Below the pieces are notes generated by a model. That model saw nothing but the letters and a program-made list of their open reading frames with translations, did no database searches and was not told the origin of the DNA. A stretch of DNA of 64,000 nucleotides, from contig NZ_VKAC01000001.1 in NCBI RefSeq assembly GCF_008041935.1, positions 310,001 to 374,000 of the forward strand. The letters run 5' to 3'. A program made the position numbers and the translations under genes. Below, piece after piece: positions 8,600-18,035 of the stretch (positions are counted from its first letter, which is position 1; every line of letters starts with the position of its first letter). Source of the stretch: Quadrisphaera setariae. Its GTDB lineage: Bacteria > Actinomycetota > Actinomycetes > Actinomycetales > Quadrisphaeraceae.

Positions 8600-9973
8600 G
8601 TGGCAGCGCTGTCGTTCCTGGACCGCGAGCGGACCGTGGCGCCACCCGGCTACAGCCGGTGGCTCATCCCGCCCGCCGCGCTGGCGGTGCACCTGTCGAT
8701 CGGGCAGGTGTACGCGTTCAGCGTCTTCAAGACGCCCCTGCAGGACCACTTCGGCGTGGAGGGGACGCCCATCGCGGTCATCTTCTCGATCGCGATCGTC
8801 ATGCTGGGCCTGGCAGCGGCCTTCGGCGGCACCTGGGTGGAGCGCAACGGCCCCCGCAAGACGATGGTGGCCGCGGCGCTGTTCTTCTGCGGCGGCCTCT
8901 TCATCGGGGCGGCCGGCGTGGCCGCCGACCAGCTGTGGCTGGTGTACCTGGGCTACGGCTTCGTCGGCGGCATCGGCCTGGGCCTGGGGTACATCTCCCC
9001 GGTCTCCACGCTCATCAAGTGGTTCCCCGACCGCCCGGGCCTGGCGACCGGTCTGGCCATCATGGGCTTCGGCGGAGGCGCCCTCATCGCGAGCCCGCTG
9101 TCGGACCGCCTGCTCAACACCTACGGCTCGGACCCGTCCGGAGCGATCGCGCCGGCGTTCCTCACCCTGGGCGCGATCTACCTGGTGCTGATGCTGCTCG
9201 GTGCGTTCGTGGTGCGGGTGCCCGCCAGGGACTGGCGGCCGGCCGGGTGGACGCCGCCGCAGCAGTCCAGCGGGATGCGCTCCGTGGGCGACGTCACCGC
9301 GCGCAACGCGCTCCGCACGCCGCAGTTCTGGCTGCTGTGGGTGGTCCTGTTCACCAACGTCACCGCGGGCATCGGCATCCTCGAGACGGCCTCCCCGATG
9401 GTGAGGACGTTCTTCCCCGACATCTCCGTGGCCGCGGCCGCCGGCTACGTGGGCGTGCTGTCGCTGTGCAACATGGCCGGCCGCTTCGTGTGGAGCTCGA
9501 CCTCCGACGTCATCGGCCGCAAGCGCATCTACATGCTCTACCTGGGCGTGGGCGCCGTCCTCTACCTCGGCGCGGTGCTGCTGGGCACCACGTCCGTCGT
9601 CGTCTTCGTGCTCCTCACGGGGATCATCCTCAGCTTCTACGGGGGTGGCTTCGCCACCATCCCGGCCTACCTCAAGGACCTCTTCGGCGGTCTGCAGGTC
9701 GGCGCCATCCACGGTCGGCTGCTGACCGCGTGGTCGGCGGCCGGTGTCGCCGGGCCGCTCATCGTCAACAGCCTCGTCGACGCAGCGGGCGGAGAGTCCA
9801 GCGGCGCGGGGGCGTACCGCCTGCCGCTGTCGGTCATGGTGGGCGTGCTGGTGGTGGGCTTCATCGCCAACGCCCTCGTCAAGCCCGTCGACCCGGAGTT
9901 CCACGAGCCGCGCGACCGGCGCGGTGACGACGGCGCCGCCGCGGGCGCGCGCGAGGAGGCGAAGAGCCGGTGA
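8600..9973 (+). CDS. OFA-type MFS transporter (oxalate/formate antiporter family)
   Basis: A 457-residue, 12-helix MFS carrier. The opening [19 protein letters not shown] and [10 protein letters not shown], the motif A-like loop [32 protein letters not shown] and [18 protein letters not shown] are characteristic of the oxalate:formate antiporter group. The substrate cannot be assigned; many actinobacterial members carry other carboxylates. GTG 8600 is preferred because AGGAGG lies six bases upstream. The stop overlaps the start of a 52-residue membrane protein by four bases, so the two are a unit. Confidence 0.85.
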   Translation: MAALSFLDRERTVAPPGYSRWLIPPAALAVHLSIGQVYAFSVFKTPLQDHFGVEGTPIAVIFSIAIVMLGLAAAFGGTWVERNGPRKTMVAAALFFCGGLFIGAAGVAADQLWLVYLGYGFVGGIGLGLGYISPVSTLIKWFPDRPGLATGLAIMGFGGGALIASPLSDRLLNTYGSDPSGAIAPAFLTLGAIYLVLMLLGAFVVRVPARDWRPAGWTPPQQSSGMRSVGDVTARNALRTPQFWLLWVVLFTNVTAGIGILETASPMVRTFFPDISVAAAAGYVGVLSLCNMAGRFVWSSTSDVIGRKRIYMLYLGVGAVLYLGAVLLGTTSVVVFVLLTGIILSFYGGGFATIPAYLKDLFGGLQVGAIHGRLLTAWSAAGVAGPLIVNSLVDAAGGESSGAGAYRLPLSVMVGVLVVGFIANALVKPVDPEFHEPRDRRGDDGAAAGAREEAKSR

Positions 9974-10128
9974 GCACCACGGGAGCGAGCAGGACGACGG
10001 CGGGCTCGGCAGGTGGGCAGGGCTCGGCGAAGGCCGCCGCCGTCGTCCTGTGGGTGCTGGTGTGCGGCGGTCTGCTCTACGGGGTGGTGCAGACCGTGGT
10101 GAAGGCCAGCCAGCTCTTCAGCGGCTGA
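9970..10128 (+). CDS. MFS transporter small subunit (single membrane helix)
   Basis: A 52-codon gene whose GTG overlaps the transporter stop as GTGA. The product has a polar, Ser/Thr/Gly-rich N-terminus of about 20 residues, one hydrophobic helix (AAAVVLWVLVCGGLLYGVVQ, residues 22-41) and a short tail VKASQLFSG. Small one-helix proteins encoded immediately after OFA-type carriers form a recognised family annotated as MFS transporter small subunit; this gene fits by position, size and topology. The expected role is stabilising or modulating the carrier. Easily missed because of its length. Confidence 0.75.
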   Translation: MSTTGASRTTAGSAGGQGSAKAAAVVLWVLVCGGLLYGVVQTVVKASQLFSG

Positions 10129-10219
10129 GCCGGCGCCGGAGCGGGCCCGCCGGCCGCCCCGCCCGGCTGGTCGTGGAGTCGATCAGCATGGCGGGGCGTC
10201 CGGCGGGTAGGGGGCGCTC

Positions 10220-11113
10220 GTGACCAGCACCCCTGAGCTCATCGACCCGACCACCCGCTACCCCCAGCCGGAGTTCGACCAGGAGGCGCAGCCCGGCGCG
10301 GGCCAGGCCTGGGGCATGGACCCCACCCCCGACCACGGCGAGGAGAGCTACCGCGGCAGCGGCAAGCTCACCGGGCGCCGCGCTCTCGTGACCGGCGGTG
10401 ACAGCGGCATCGGCCGCGCCGCGGCCATCGCCTTCGCGCGGGAGGGCGCTGACGTCGCCATCTCCTACCTGCCCGAGGAGCAGCAGGACGCCGATTCCGT
10501 CATAGCCATCATCCAGAAGGAGGGCGTGAGGGCCCTCGCCCTGCCCGGCGACATCACCGACGAGGCCTTCGCCACGTCGCTCGTGACGAAGACCGTGGAG
10601 GCCTTCGGCGGCATCGACGTGCTCGTGAACAACGCCGGCAAGCAGCAGGCCCGCGAGTCGATCCTCGACATCTCGTCGGAGCAGTTCGACGAGACGTTCA
10701 AGACCAACGTCTACGCGATGTTCTGGATCACCAAGGAGGCGGTGAAGCACCTCCCGGCGGGCTCCTCCATCATCAACACGACCTCGGTGCAGGCGTACCA
10801 GCCCTCGCCGACCCTGGTCGACTACGCCAGCACCAAGGCCACCATCAACGCCTTCACCAAGGCGCTGGCGGCGCAGCTGGCCGAGAAGGGGATCCGCGTC
10901 AACGCGGTGGCCCCGGGGCCGGTGTGGACGCCGCTGCAGCCGGCGGGCGGCCAGCCGGAGTCGGCGCTGCCGGAGTTCGGCGCGCAGACGCCGCTCGGCC
11001 GCCCGGGCCAGCCCGCGGAGTACGGAGCGGCCTACGTGCACCTGGCGTCGAACGACTCCAGCTACACCACCGGCTCGACCCTGTCGATCACGGGCGGGAT
11101 GCCCACCCCCTGA
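10220..11113 (+). CDS. SDR-family oxidoreductase (general stress protein 39 type)
   Basis: A 297-residue short-chain dehydrogenase with an N-terminal extension of about 50 residues (YPQPEFDQEAQPGAGQAWGM) typical of the YhxC/YdaD/GSP39 subgroup. The cofactor loop is VTGGDSGIGRAAA, then LVNNAGKQ, the catalytic serine in INTTSVQAY, and YASTK with the catalytic Tyr and Lys. NAD(P)-dependent; substrate unknown. Members are often stress-induced. The GTG start 10220 is preceded by GGGGGCG. It converges with the LLM oxidoreductase gene. Confidence 0.87.
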   Translation: MTSTPELIDPTTRYPQPEFDQEAQPGAGQAWGMDPTPDHGEESYRGSGKLTGRRALVTGGDSGIGRAAAIAFAREGADVAISYLPEEQQDADSVIAIIQKEGVRALALPGDITDEAFATSLVTKTVEAFGGIDVLVNNAGKQQARESILDISSEQFDETFKTNVYAMFWITKEAVKHLPAGSSIINTTSVQAYQPSPTLVDYASTKATINAFTKALAAQLAEKGIRVNAVAPGPVWTPLQPAGGQPESALPEFGAQTPLGRPGQPAEYGAAYVHLASNDSSYTTGSTLSITGGMPTP

Positions 11114-11126
11114 CCCCCACCTCCCC

Positions 11127-11174
11127 GTGGTCCTGGTCGATCAGCCGTGCAGGCGGCCGATCGCCCAGGACCAC
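11127..11174. terminator. Bidirectional hairpin between SDR and LLM genes
   Basis: Arms 11127-11147 and 11154-11174 pair over 21 bases with two mismatches around a six-base loop, lying between two convergent stop codons. Confidence 0.7.
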
Positions 11175-11181
11175 GAGGGGT

Positions 11182-12189
11182 TCAGGAGGACGACGACGGC
11201 GTGAGCGCCCGGAACGCGGGGATGAGCTCGGAGGCGGCGAACTCCAGGAACCCGTCGGGGTCCGGCCCGGCGTTCTGCGCCACGAGGTGGTCGTACCCGG
11301 CGTCGACGAACTGCTGACCGTTCGCCACGTGCTTCGCGAGGTCCGGGCCGCACGCGAACTGCCCCGCGACGTCGGCCTTCGTGACGAACGCGGACGCCGC
11401 GTCGAAGTTGACGGGGTTGGGCAGCTCGGCCATCACCTTCCAGCCCGTCAGCGCCCAGCGGGTCTTCTCCATGACGGCGTCGACGGCCTCGCCCTCGCTC
11501 TTCGCCCACGCCAGCGGCACCTCGCCGTACACGGGACCGGAGCCGCCGTCGCCCTTCCAGTCGCTGATGAACGAGGCGTCCGGCTCGGTGCCGAACAGCC
11601 CGTCGCCGAGGTCGGCGGCGAGCTTCGCCGACGCCGGGCCCGAGCCGGCCACGGCGATGAGCGGCAGCTGCTCGGGCAGGTCGAAGACGCGGGCGTCCTC
11701 CAGCTGCAGGTGCTTGCCCGAGTAGCTCTGGTACCCGCCCTGCCACAGCAGGCGGATGATCTCGAGGGCCTCGCGGAACCGCTCGTGGCGCTCGTGCACG
11801 CCGCGGAAGGCGGGCTCACCGATGACGTGCTCGTTGAGCCGCTCACCAGCGCCGACGCCCAGGGTGAAGCGCCCGTCGGAGAGGATCTGCAGCGTCGCCG
11901 CGGCCTGCGCGACGATCGCCGGGTGGTACCGGTAGGACGGGCACGTCACGCCGGTGACCAAGCCGATCCGCTCGGTCTTCGCGGCGATCGTGCCGAGCAT
12001 CGCGAAGGTGAAGCCCGAGTGCCCCTGGCTCTCCAGCCACGGGTGGTAGTGGTCGCTCATCTCCACGAAGTCGAAGCCCGCCTGCTCGGCGGCCACCGCC
12101 TGCCGGACGACCTCCTTCGGGTCGAAGGACTCCGTGGCGAGCTTGTAGCCGACCTGCAGGGCGCTGGTTCCTCCAGCGGTGTCTGTCAT
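11182..12189 (-). CDS. LLM-class F420-dependent oxidoreductase
   Basis: A 335-residue luciferase-like monooxygenase-fold protein of the F420-dependent glucose-6-phosphate dehydrogenase-like subgroup. Diagnostic stretches are VGYKLATESFDPKEVVRQAV at the start, FVEMSDHYHPWLESQGHS, VTCPSYRYHPAIVAQAAATL, and FTLGVGAGERLNEHV. It should use reduced deazaflavin F420 in a TIM barrel; the substrate is unknown. The ATG start 12189 is only weakly preceded by a possible TAGGGC -10 and no clear ribosome site. Confidence 0.87.
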   Translation of the reverse strand: MTDTAGGTSALQVGYKLATESFDPKEVVRQAVAAEQAGFDFVEMSDHYHPWLESQGHSGFTFAMLGTIAAKTERIGLVTGVTCPSYRYHPAIVAQAAATLQILSDGRFTLGVGAGERLNEHVIGEPAFRGVHERHERFREALEIIRLLWQGGYQSYSGKHLQLEDARVFDLPEQLPLIAVAGSGPASAKLAADLGDGLFGTEPDASFISDWKGDGGSGPVYGEVPLAWAKSEGEAVDAVMEKTRWALTGWKVMAELPNPVNFDAASAFVTKADVAGQFACGPDLAKHVANGQQFVDAGYDHLVAQNAGPDPDGFLEFAASELIPAFRALTPSSSS

Positions 12190-12221
12190 GAGCGGGCCCT
12201 ACCCCGCCGCGGCCGCGGCAC

Positions 12222-12881
12222 TCAGGCGCGGGGCGCCCAGAGGTCGGTCCAGCGGACGCCCACCTCGGCCAGCAGCTCGCGCAGCAGCGGCAGCCCGATG
12301 CCGACGACGGTGTGCGGGTCTCCCTCCACGCCGCGCACGAACGCGCCGCCGAGGCCGTCGAGCGTGAACGCGCCCGCCACCGCCAGCGGCTCGCCGGTGG
12401 CGACGTAGGCCTCCAGCTCGGCGTCGGAGACGTCGGCGAAGTGCACGGTGGTGGACGCGACGGCCCCGAGCGTGGCGCCGGTGACCGGGCCGTCGTCCTC
12501 GCGGGCGTCCACCAGCCAGTGGCCGGTGTGGAGCACGCCGGAGCGGCCGCGCATGCCCTTCCACCGCTCGAGGGCCTGCGCCGCGTCGGCGGGCTTGCCG
12601 AACGCCTCGCCGTCGAGCTCCAGCACGGAGTCGCACCCGACGACGAGCACCCCGCCGTCGGGTGCGCCCTCGGCGTCCTCCCAGCGAGCAGCGACGTCCT
12701 CGGCCTTCGCCTTGGCCAGCACGAGCGCGACGTCCTGCGGGTCGGTGACGCCGTAGCGCTCGACCACGGCGGGCTCGTCGACGCCCGAGACGAGCACCAG
12801 GGGCTCCACGCCGGCGGAGCGCAGCGTCGCGGCGCGGGCGGGGGAGGCGGAGGCCAGCAGGAGGCGCACGGGAGCGGTCAC
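12222..12881 (-). CDS. maf: Maf-like nucleoside triphosphate pyrophosphatase
   Basis: A 219-residue Maf/Ham1-superfamily protein that hydrolyses non-canonical or excess nucleotides to the monophosphate and pyrophosphate. The opening LLLASASPARAATL carries the Maf signature SxSPxR. VVGCDSVLELDGEAFGKP and AFTLDGLGGAFVRGVEGDP supply the catalytic and binding residues. GTG 12881 begins the motif, and TAGCGT lies eight bases upstream (leaderless type). It sits downstream of a GNAT gene with an 11-base gap. In Mycobacterium maf lies between accE5 and accA3; here it also lies between these genes but on larger spacing. Confidence 0.88.
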   Translation of the reverse strand: MTAPVRLLLASASPARAATLRSAGVEPLVLVSGVDEPAVVERYGVTDPQDVALVLAKAKAEDVAARWEDAEGAPDGGVLVVGCDSVLELDGEAFGKPADAAQALERWKGMRGRSGVLHTGHWLVDAREDDGPVTGATLGAVASTTVHFADVSDAELEAYVATGEPLAVAGAFTLDGLGGAFVRGVEGDPHTVVGIGLPLLRELLAEVGVRWTDLWAPRA

Positions 12882-12892
12882 GGGCGGCGACG

Positions 12893-13390
12893 CTAGCCGA
12901 GGGGCTCGGAGAACCAGAGCTGGGCGTCGGTGTTGTCGTTGTAGGGCGCCACCTCGGTCCAGCCGGTGCGCCGGTACAGGCGGGTGGCGGACTCCAGCTC
13001 GGAGCGCGTGTCCAGCACGAGGCGCGTGGCGCCGCGGGCGCGGGCCCAGCCCTCCGCAACGTCTAGGAGCCGGGTGCCGAGCCCCAGGCCGCGCGCCGCG
13101 GACGAGACCCACAGGCGCTTGACCTCCACGGCCGGCCCGCCGGCCAGCTCGACGGCACGGGCGCCGACGCAGCCCAGCACGCGGCCGCGCTCGTCGTCGT
13201 CCTGCGTGCCCTCGACGGACCTGGCCAGCCAGAACGCCCCGCCGGGGGCGGCGAGGTCGCCGTCCGCGGTCACCGGCAGCTGCCAGGTGACGCCCATGGC
13301 GGTGGAGACGTCAGCGCAGAACGACGCCCGCGCCGCCACCGCCTCGGGGGCGGACGGCGGCGCGGGCGTGATGACGACCTCGGTGCTCAC
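12893..13390 (-). CDS. GNAT-family N-acetyltransferase
   Basis: A 165-residue acetyltransferase. The acetyl-CoA loop lies in VKRLWVSSAARGLGLGTRLL (R/QxxGxG/A form), followed by AEGWARARGATRLVLDTRSE and the C-terminal LYRRTGWTEV. The N-terminal third contains FCADVSTAMG and a charged loop. The substrate is not predictable. GTG 13390 is the first start; there is no strong ribosome site. It is 19 bases from the symporter stop. Confidence 0.8.
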   Translation of the reverse strand: MSTEVVITPAPPSAPEAVAARASFCADVSTAMGVTWQLPVTADGDLAAPGGAFWLARSVEGTQDDDERGRVLGCVGARAVELAGGPAVEVKRLWVSSAARGLGLGTRLLDVAEGWARARGATRLVLDTRSELESATRLYRRTGWTEVAPYNDNTDAQLWFSEPLG

Positions 13391-13409
13391 GAGGCCGCAG
13401 TCTGCAGCG

Positions 13410-14900
13410 TCAGGCGCGGGCGGCGGGGGAGCCGTTCGAGCCGGCGCCGACGAGGGCGTCGTCGGTGCCCTGGGCGGCGCGGGCCTCGGCAGCCCGCTCC
13501 TCGCCCTCGGACAGGAACGTCGGCACGGTGCGGCCGTCGTAGCGGTCGCGGTCGAGGATGCCCTCGCGCTTCGCGACGATGGTCGGCACGAGCGCCTGAC
13601 CGGCGACGTTCACCGCGGTGCGGCCCATGTCGAGGATCGGGTCGATGGCCAGCAGCAGACCCACGCCCGCCAGCGGCAGGCCCAGGGTGGACAGGGTCAG
13701 GGTCAGCATGACCGTGGCCCCGGTGAGACCCGCCGTCGCCGCGGAGCCGACCACGGAGACGAACGCGATGAGCAGGTAGTCGGTCCAGCTCAGGTCCACG
13801 CCGAAGAACCCGGCCACGAAGATCGCGGCGATGGCCGGGTAGATCGCGGCGCAGCCGTCCATCTTGGTGGTCGCGCCGAGCGGCACGGCGAAGCTCGTGT
13901 ACGCGCGCGGCACGCCGAGGTTCCGCTCGGTGACGCGCTCGGTCACGGGCATGGTGCCCACCGAGGAGCGCGAGACGAACGCCAGGGAGATCGCCGGCCA
14001 CGCGCCCGCGAAGAAGCGGCGCACGCCGAGGCCGTGGGCCTTGAGCAGCACCGGGTAGAGCACGAAGAGCACCAGCGCCAGACCGACGTAGACGTCGACG
14101 ACGAAGACGCCCAGCGGGCTGAGCGCGTCCCAGCCGTACGTGGCCACGGCCGTGCCCAGCAGGCCCACGGTCCCGAGCGGGGCGAGGCGGATGACCCACC
14201 ACAGCACCGTCTGGACGACGGCGAGGGCGCTGCGCGCGAAGGCGAGGAACGGCTCCGCCTTCTCGCCCGTCTTGAGCGCGGCGACGCCGACGGCGATCGC
14301 GATGACGATGAGCTGCAGCACGTTGAACTTCAGCGACGTCGTCGAGGTGACGGCGAGGCTGGTCACGGAGTCGCCGGCGACCTGCGTGGACGTGCTCGCG
14401 CCCAGCCCGAGCCAGTTGGACGGGACGACGCCGGTGAGGAAGTCCAGCCACGAGCCGGTGCGGCCGTCGTAGGTGGCGCTCCCGGCCGAGGCACCGGAGC
14501 GGGTGCCGGGGTCGGTGAGCAGCCCGATGGTCAGGCCGATCGCCACCGACACGGCGGCGGTGATGGCGAACCACAGCAGCGTCTGGCCCGCCAGGCGCGC
14601 GGCGCCCGCCACCTGCCGCAGGTTGGCGATCGAGGTGATGACCGCCAGCAGCACCAGCGGCGGGACGAGCGCCACGAGCAGGGTGACGAAGGTCGACCCG
14701 ACGGTGTCGAGGGTGGTGACGAGCCAGTTGACCGGGGCGCCGTCGGCGTCGACGCCGCCGAAGGTGCGGGCCACCAGGCCCAGCACGACGCCGAGGACGA
14801 GACCGGCGATGACCTGCGCGCCGAACGGGATGCGCGTCAGGCGGGCGAGCGGGGACGACGAGCGCTGGCGCGCGGGGGCGTCAGGAGCAGCAGAGGACAC
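13410..14900 (-). CDS. Dicarboxylate/amino acid:cation symporter (DAACS)
   Basis: A 496-residue membrane protein of the GltP/DctA/SstT family with about eight helices and two re-entrant loops. The serine-rich loop appears as FVSRSSVGTMPVT, and the substrate/ion region as GATTKMDGCAAIYPAIAAIF, with helix 8 near LAGVGLLLAIDPILDMGRT and TAVNVAGQALVP. It should import glutamate, aspartate or C4-dicarboxylates with Na+ or H+. An insertion of roughly 90 residues after helix 3 contains GTRSGASAGSATYDGRTGS. GTG 14900 lies after GAAGG. The C-terminal 40 residues are Ala/Glu-rich. Confidence 0.87.
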   Translation of the reverse strand: MSSAAPDAPARQRSSSPLARLTRIPFGAQVIAGLVLGVVLGLVARTFGGVDADGAPVNWLVTTLDTVGSTFVTLLVALVPPLVLLAVITSIANLRQVAGAARLAGQTLLWFAITAAVSVAIGLTIGLLTDPGTRSGASAGSATYDGRTGSWLDFLTGVVPSNWLGLGASTSTQVAGDSVTSLAVTSTTSLKFNVLQLIVIAIAVGVAALKTGEKAEPFLAFARSALAVVQTVLWWVIRLAPLGTVGLLGTAVATYGWDALSPLGVFVVDVYVGLALVLFVLYPVLLKAHGLGVRRFFAGAWPAISLAFVSRSSVGTMPVTERVTERNLGVPRAYTSFAVPLGATTKMDGCAAIYPAIAAIFVAGFFGVDLSWTDYLLIAFVSVVGSAATAGLTGATVMLTLTLSTLGLPLAGVGLLLAIDPILDMGRTAVNVAGQALVPTIVAKREGILDRDRYDGRTVPTFLSEGEERAAEARAAQGTDDALVGAGSNGSPAARA

Positions 14901-15193
14901 GGGGGAGCCTTCGGGTCGAGCGACGGGGTGGCGCGGTGCGGCCCCGCGGGGCCGTCGGTCACCGACAGCGGTCGCTCGCGGTGCGCAGGAGGTCGACGTG
15001 GAGGCGCCGGGTCAGCTCCTCGCCCCGGCGCCCGCAGGTCTCCCAGGCAGCGCGCACCCCTCGCCCAGCAACGCACCGGCCGCATCTGTTCCCTCGGGCC
15101 ACCACCCCTGCGGGACGGTGCACGGGAGGCCCATGACCACGGTGGGGCGGGGACCTCCACCGTGATCATGGACCTCGCGTGCAGTGTCCGGGG
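14901..15193. other. Intergenic region upstream of the symporter
   Basis: A 293-base gap. It carries the 15131-15171 palindrome near the DUF885 end and presumably the symporter promoter near 14900-14950. No gene was recognised. Confidence 0.4.
15131..15171. repeat. CCATGATCAC-type palindrome
   Basis: Arms 15131-15145 and 15157-15171 (CCATGACCACGGTGG and CCACCGTGATCATGG) pair with one mismatch. It lies 22 bases beyond the stop of the DUF885 gene and probably terminates it. The half-site GTGATCATGG recurs three times at 30903-30959. Confidence 0.65.
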
Positions 15194-16921
15194 TCAGGCG
15201 GCGAGGGCCTGGCGCAGCACGTCGAGCGGCACCGAGCCGACGTCGAGGGCGCGGCGGTGCCACGCCTTGAGGTCGAACTCCCCGCCGGCCGCGGCGGAGC
15301 GCTGCTGCGCCTCGGCGCGCAGCTGCAGCCACACGCGCTCGCCGAGCTTGTACGCCGGGGCCTGGCCGGGCCAGCCCAGGTAGCGCAGGTGCTCAAAGCG
15401 CAGGAACTCCTCCGCCTGGAAGGTGTGGCTGGACAGGAACCGCCACACCTTCTCGGCGTCCCATGTCCCCCCGCCCAGCTCCGCCGGCGCCTCGAGCCCG
15501 CAGTGCAGGCCGATGTCGACGACGACGCGGGCCGCCCGGAACAGGGAGCCGTCGAGCATGCCCAGGTGGTCGGCCGGGTCGTCGAGCCAGCCGAGGTCGG
15601 ACATGAGGCGCTCGGCGTACAGAGCCCAGCCCTCGGCGTGCCCGGAGGTGAAGCACATCATCCGGCGCCAGCGGTTGAGCGTGGCGCTGCGGTACATGGT
15701 CTGCCCGATCTGCAGGTGGTGACCGGGGACGCCCTCGTGGAAGACGGTGGTGCGCTCGCGCCACGTGCCGAAGCGCTCCACGCCCGGCGGCACCGACCAC
15801 CACATGCGCCCCGGCCGGGAGAAGTCCTCGGTGGGCGGCGTGTAGTAGATGACCCCCGACGAGCTGGGCGCGATGCGGCACTCCAGCCGCCGCACCGGCT
15901 CGGGCACGTCGAAGTGGCTGCCGGCCAGCGCCTCGACGGCGCTGTCGGAGAGCTGCTGCATCCACGCCTGCAGGGCGTCCTTGCCCACCACCTGGCGGGT
16001 CGGGTCGGCCTCGAGCAGGGCGATCGCCTCCCGGGTGGTGGCTCCGGGGGAGATGCGCTGCGCGGTCGCGCTCATCTCGGCCTCCAGGCGCGCGACCTCC
16101 TCCAGCCCCCAGGCGTACGCCTCGTCGAGGTCGAGGGTGGCGCCCACGTGGTGGCGGCTGAGCAGGGCGTACTCCTCGCGGCCCACGGCGTCGGTCTCGC
16201 GGGAGGCGGGCAGCACGTCCTCGCGCAGGTGGCGGGCCAGGTCGGTGTACGCCTCGCGGGCCGTGCGCACCCCGGAGGCGAGGTCGGCCGCCAGCGCGGC
16301 GGACGGCTCGGCCCCGTCGGGGCGGGCGCTCGCACCGAGGCGCGCGAAGGCGCCGTCGTCGGCGACGAACCCGTCGACCTGGCCCAGCACGGCCTCCACC
16401 TGCCGGCGCGCGGGCGGGCGCCCGGCGGCCAGCGCTGCCGCCAGGGACGCGCGGTACTGGTCGAGGCGCTGGCCGGTCCGCCCGAGGCGGGAGGCGATCG
16501 CGGCCCACTGCTCGGCGGTGTCGGTGGGCATGAGGTCGAAGACCTCCTGGGTGCCCTGCACGGGGGAGTCGATGACGTTGAGGACGCCGACGTCGAGGCC
16601 AGCGTCGTGCACGGCCACCTCGAGGCCGAGCCGGTCGCGCATCGCGGCGACGGTGACCTCGTCGGTCGCATCCATCGGCACCGACGGGTCCGCCGCCAGC
16701 GCCTCGAGGGCCGCCAGGGTGCGGCGCGCGTGCTCCGCGCGGGCGGCGACGCCCTCGGGGGAGGCGTCGGTGGGCTCGTCGGTGCGCCCCGGCAGGCCGT
16801 ACCAGACCCGCATGTCCGGGTCGAGGACCACGGACTCCTCGAGGTACCGGTCGGCGAAGGCGTCGACGGCCGAGGGCGTGCGGCGGGGCATCTCGTCGGT
16901 GCTGTCAGGGCTCGAGGTCAC
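15194..16921 (-). CDS. DUF885 putative metalloprotease
   Basis: A 575-residue DUF885-family protein. The HEGVPGHHLQIGQ segment (near residue 395) is the HExxPGHH zinc-peptidase-like signature, followed by FTSGHAEGWALYAERLM, which supplies the downstream acidic ligand, and VVDIGLHCG. No signal peptide is visible, so it is probably cytoplasmic; the substrates of the family are unknown. The GTG start 16921 is six bases after TAGCGT (16928-16933, complement), a leaderless arrangement, although the same bases include GGAGG. Confidence 0.85.
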   Translation of the reverse strand: MTSSPDSTDEMPRRTPSAVDAFADRYLEESVVLDPDMRVWYGLPGRTDEPTDASPEGVAARAEHARRTLAALEALAADPSVPMDATDEVTVAAMRDRLGLEVAVHDAGLDVGVLNVIDSPVQGTQEVFDLMPTDTAEQWAAIASRLGRTGQRLDQYRASLAAALAAGRPPARRQVEAVLGQVDGFVADDGAFARLGASARPDGAEPSAALAADLASGVRTAREAYTDLARHLREDVLPASRETDAVGREEYALLSRHHVGATLDLDEAYAWGLEEVARLEAEMSATAQRISPGATTREAIALLEADPTRQVVGKDALQAWMQQLSDSAVEALAGSHFDVPEPVRRLECRIAPSSSGVIYYTPPTEDFSRPGRMWWSVPPGVERFGTWRERTTVFHEGVPGHHLQIGQTMYRSATLNRWRRMMCFTSGHAEGWALYAERLMSDLGWLDDPADHLGMLDGSLFRAARVVVDIGLHCGLEAPAELGGGTWDAEKVWRFLSSHTFQAEEFLRFEHLRYLGWPGQAPAYKLGERVWLQLRAEAQQRSAAAGGEFDLKAWHRRALDVGSVPLDVLRQALAA

Positions 16922-16992
16922 GCCTCCACGCTAGGCGGACACGGCGGGGGACGGCCGTCGGGTGCCCGGGCCGCAGCGCTCACGCGCCGCGA

Positions 16993-17058
16993 CCGCAGCC
17001 GGGCGCCCGGTCGCGGTCCCAGGGGGCCCGGGAACCGCGACCGGGCGCCCGGCTGCGG
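16993..17058 (-). terminator. 28-bp hairpin after the PspA-like gene
   Basis: 16993-17020 and 17030-17058 pair over about 28 bases with a single bulged base; the arms contain CCGGGCGCCCGG, itself palindromic. It lies 14 bases past the PspA-like stop and upstream of the DUF885 promoter. Confidence 0.7.
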
Positions 17059-17072
17059 CGGGGGTGGCGGCG

Positions 17073-17795
17073 TCAGTCGGTGGAGGTGCCGCCCTTGAGG
17101 GCGGCCAGGCGCAGCTCGACCTCGGTCTGGTCGCCGTCGGCCTCGAGCGCCTCGAACTGCCCGTCGAGGCTGGACGCGGCCAGCTCCTCCTGGCCGCGCA
17201 CGCGCGCCTCCTCGCGGCGCACCTTCTCCTCGAAGCGGGATACCTCGCTGGTGGGGTCGAGCAGGTCCACCGCCTTCACCGCGTCGTGCACCTGGGACTG
17301 CGCCGCGGCCATGCGCGAGCGGGCGACCAGCTCGTCGCGCTTGGACCTCAGCTCCTCCAGCTTGCGGCGCATGCCCTCCAGGCCGGTCTTGAGCTTCTCG
17401 ACCACCTCGGTGCGCGAGGCGATCTGCGGCTCGAAGCCCTTGGCGTGGTCCTCGGCGTCGATCTGGCGCTGCAGCGCCACCCGCGCCAGCTGGTCGAACC
17501 TGTCGGCCTCGGTGCCGTTGCCCTCCCCGCGCAGCTGGTCGGCCTTGCGGCTGGCGGCGCCGGCCTTGCCGCCCCACTCCTTCGCCGTGGACACGGCCTC
17601 GGCGTGGTCGTCCTCCATGAGCCGGAGGTCACCGATGGTCTGCGCCACGGACTGCTCGGCCTCGCGGATGGCCTGCGTGTAGTCGCGGACCATCTGGTCG
17701 AGCATCTTCTGCGGGTCCTCGGCCTGGTCGAGCAGGGCGTTGATGTTCGCCCTGACCAGCTGTCCGACCCGTCCCAGCAGCGACTGCTGCGCCAT
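17073..17795 (-). CDS. PspA/IM30 (ESCRT-III-like) membrane-stress protein
   Basis: A 240-residue, almost wholly helical protein. [20 protein letters not shown] at residues 5-24 is the membrane-binding first helix, and [20 protein letters not shown] follows, both standard for PspA/Vipp1. Long coiled coils ([20 protein letters not shown]) run to about residue 190. The C-terminus is shorter than in Vipp1. It should assemble on damaged inner-leaflet membrane. ATG 17795 follows GGGAG by five bases. It is divergent from the PAS/MCP pair. Confidence 0.88.
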   Translation of the reverse strand: MAQQSLLGRVGQLVRANINALLDQAEDPQKMLDQMVRDYTQAIREAEQSVAQTIGDLRLMEDDHAEAVSTAKEWGGKAGAASRKADQLRGEGNGTEADRFDQLARVALQRQIDAEDHAKGFEPQIASRTEVVEKLKTGLEGMRRKLEELRSKRDELVARSRMAAAQSQVHDAVKAVDLLDPTSEVSRFEEKVRREEARVRGQEELAASSLDGQFEALEADGDQTEVELRLAALKGGTSTD

Positions 17796-17924
17796 GCCAT
17801 CTCCCACGTCGCGCCAGGCCGACCGCGTCTGCGGAGGGCCGCGGGAGCCAGCATGGCCGACCCTCGGGAGGTGCCGCCAGACAGGCCGGCGTCCCCACCC
17901 GCTGTCCCTCCTCGGAGGAACGTC

Positions 17925-18035
17925 ATGGGCAGCGCATCGCGCGCTCTTCAGTGGATCTCGTCTCCCTCCGAAGAGACACCATGCCCAGTCCTTCAGGGGT
18001 GGAGCGGACGCTGGGGGCGGACGAGCTCATCGTGA
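17925..18035 (+). CDS. Possible 36-residue leader peptide overlapping the PAS gene
   Basis: ATG 17925 follows TCGGAGGAACGTC, the best ribosome-binding sequence in this gap. The frame reads 36 residues ([13 protein letters not shown]...) and stops inside the PAS gene, in another frame. No similarity was recognised. It may be a translational leader or chance. Confidence 0.22.
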   Translation: MGSASRALQWISSPSEETPCPVLQGWSGRWGRTSSS

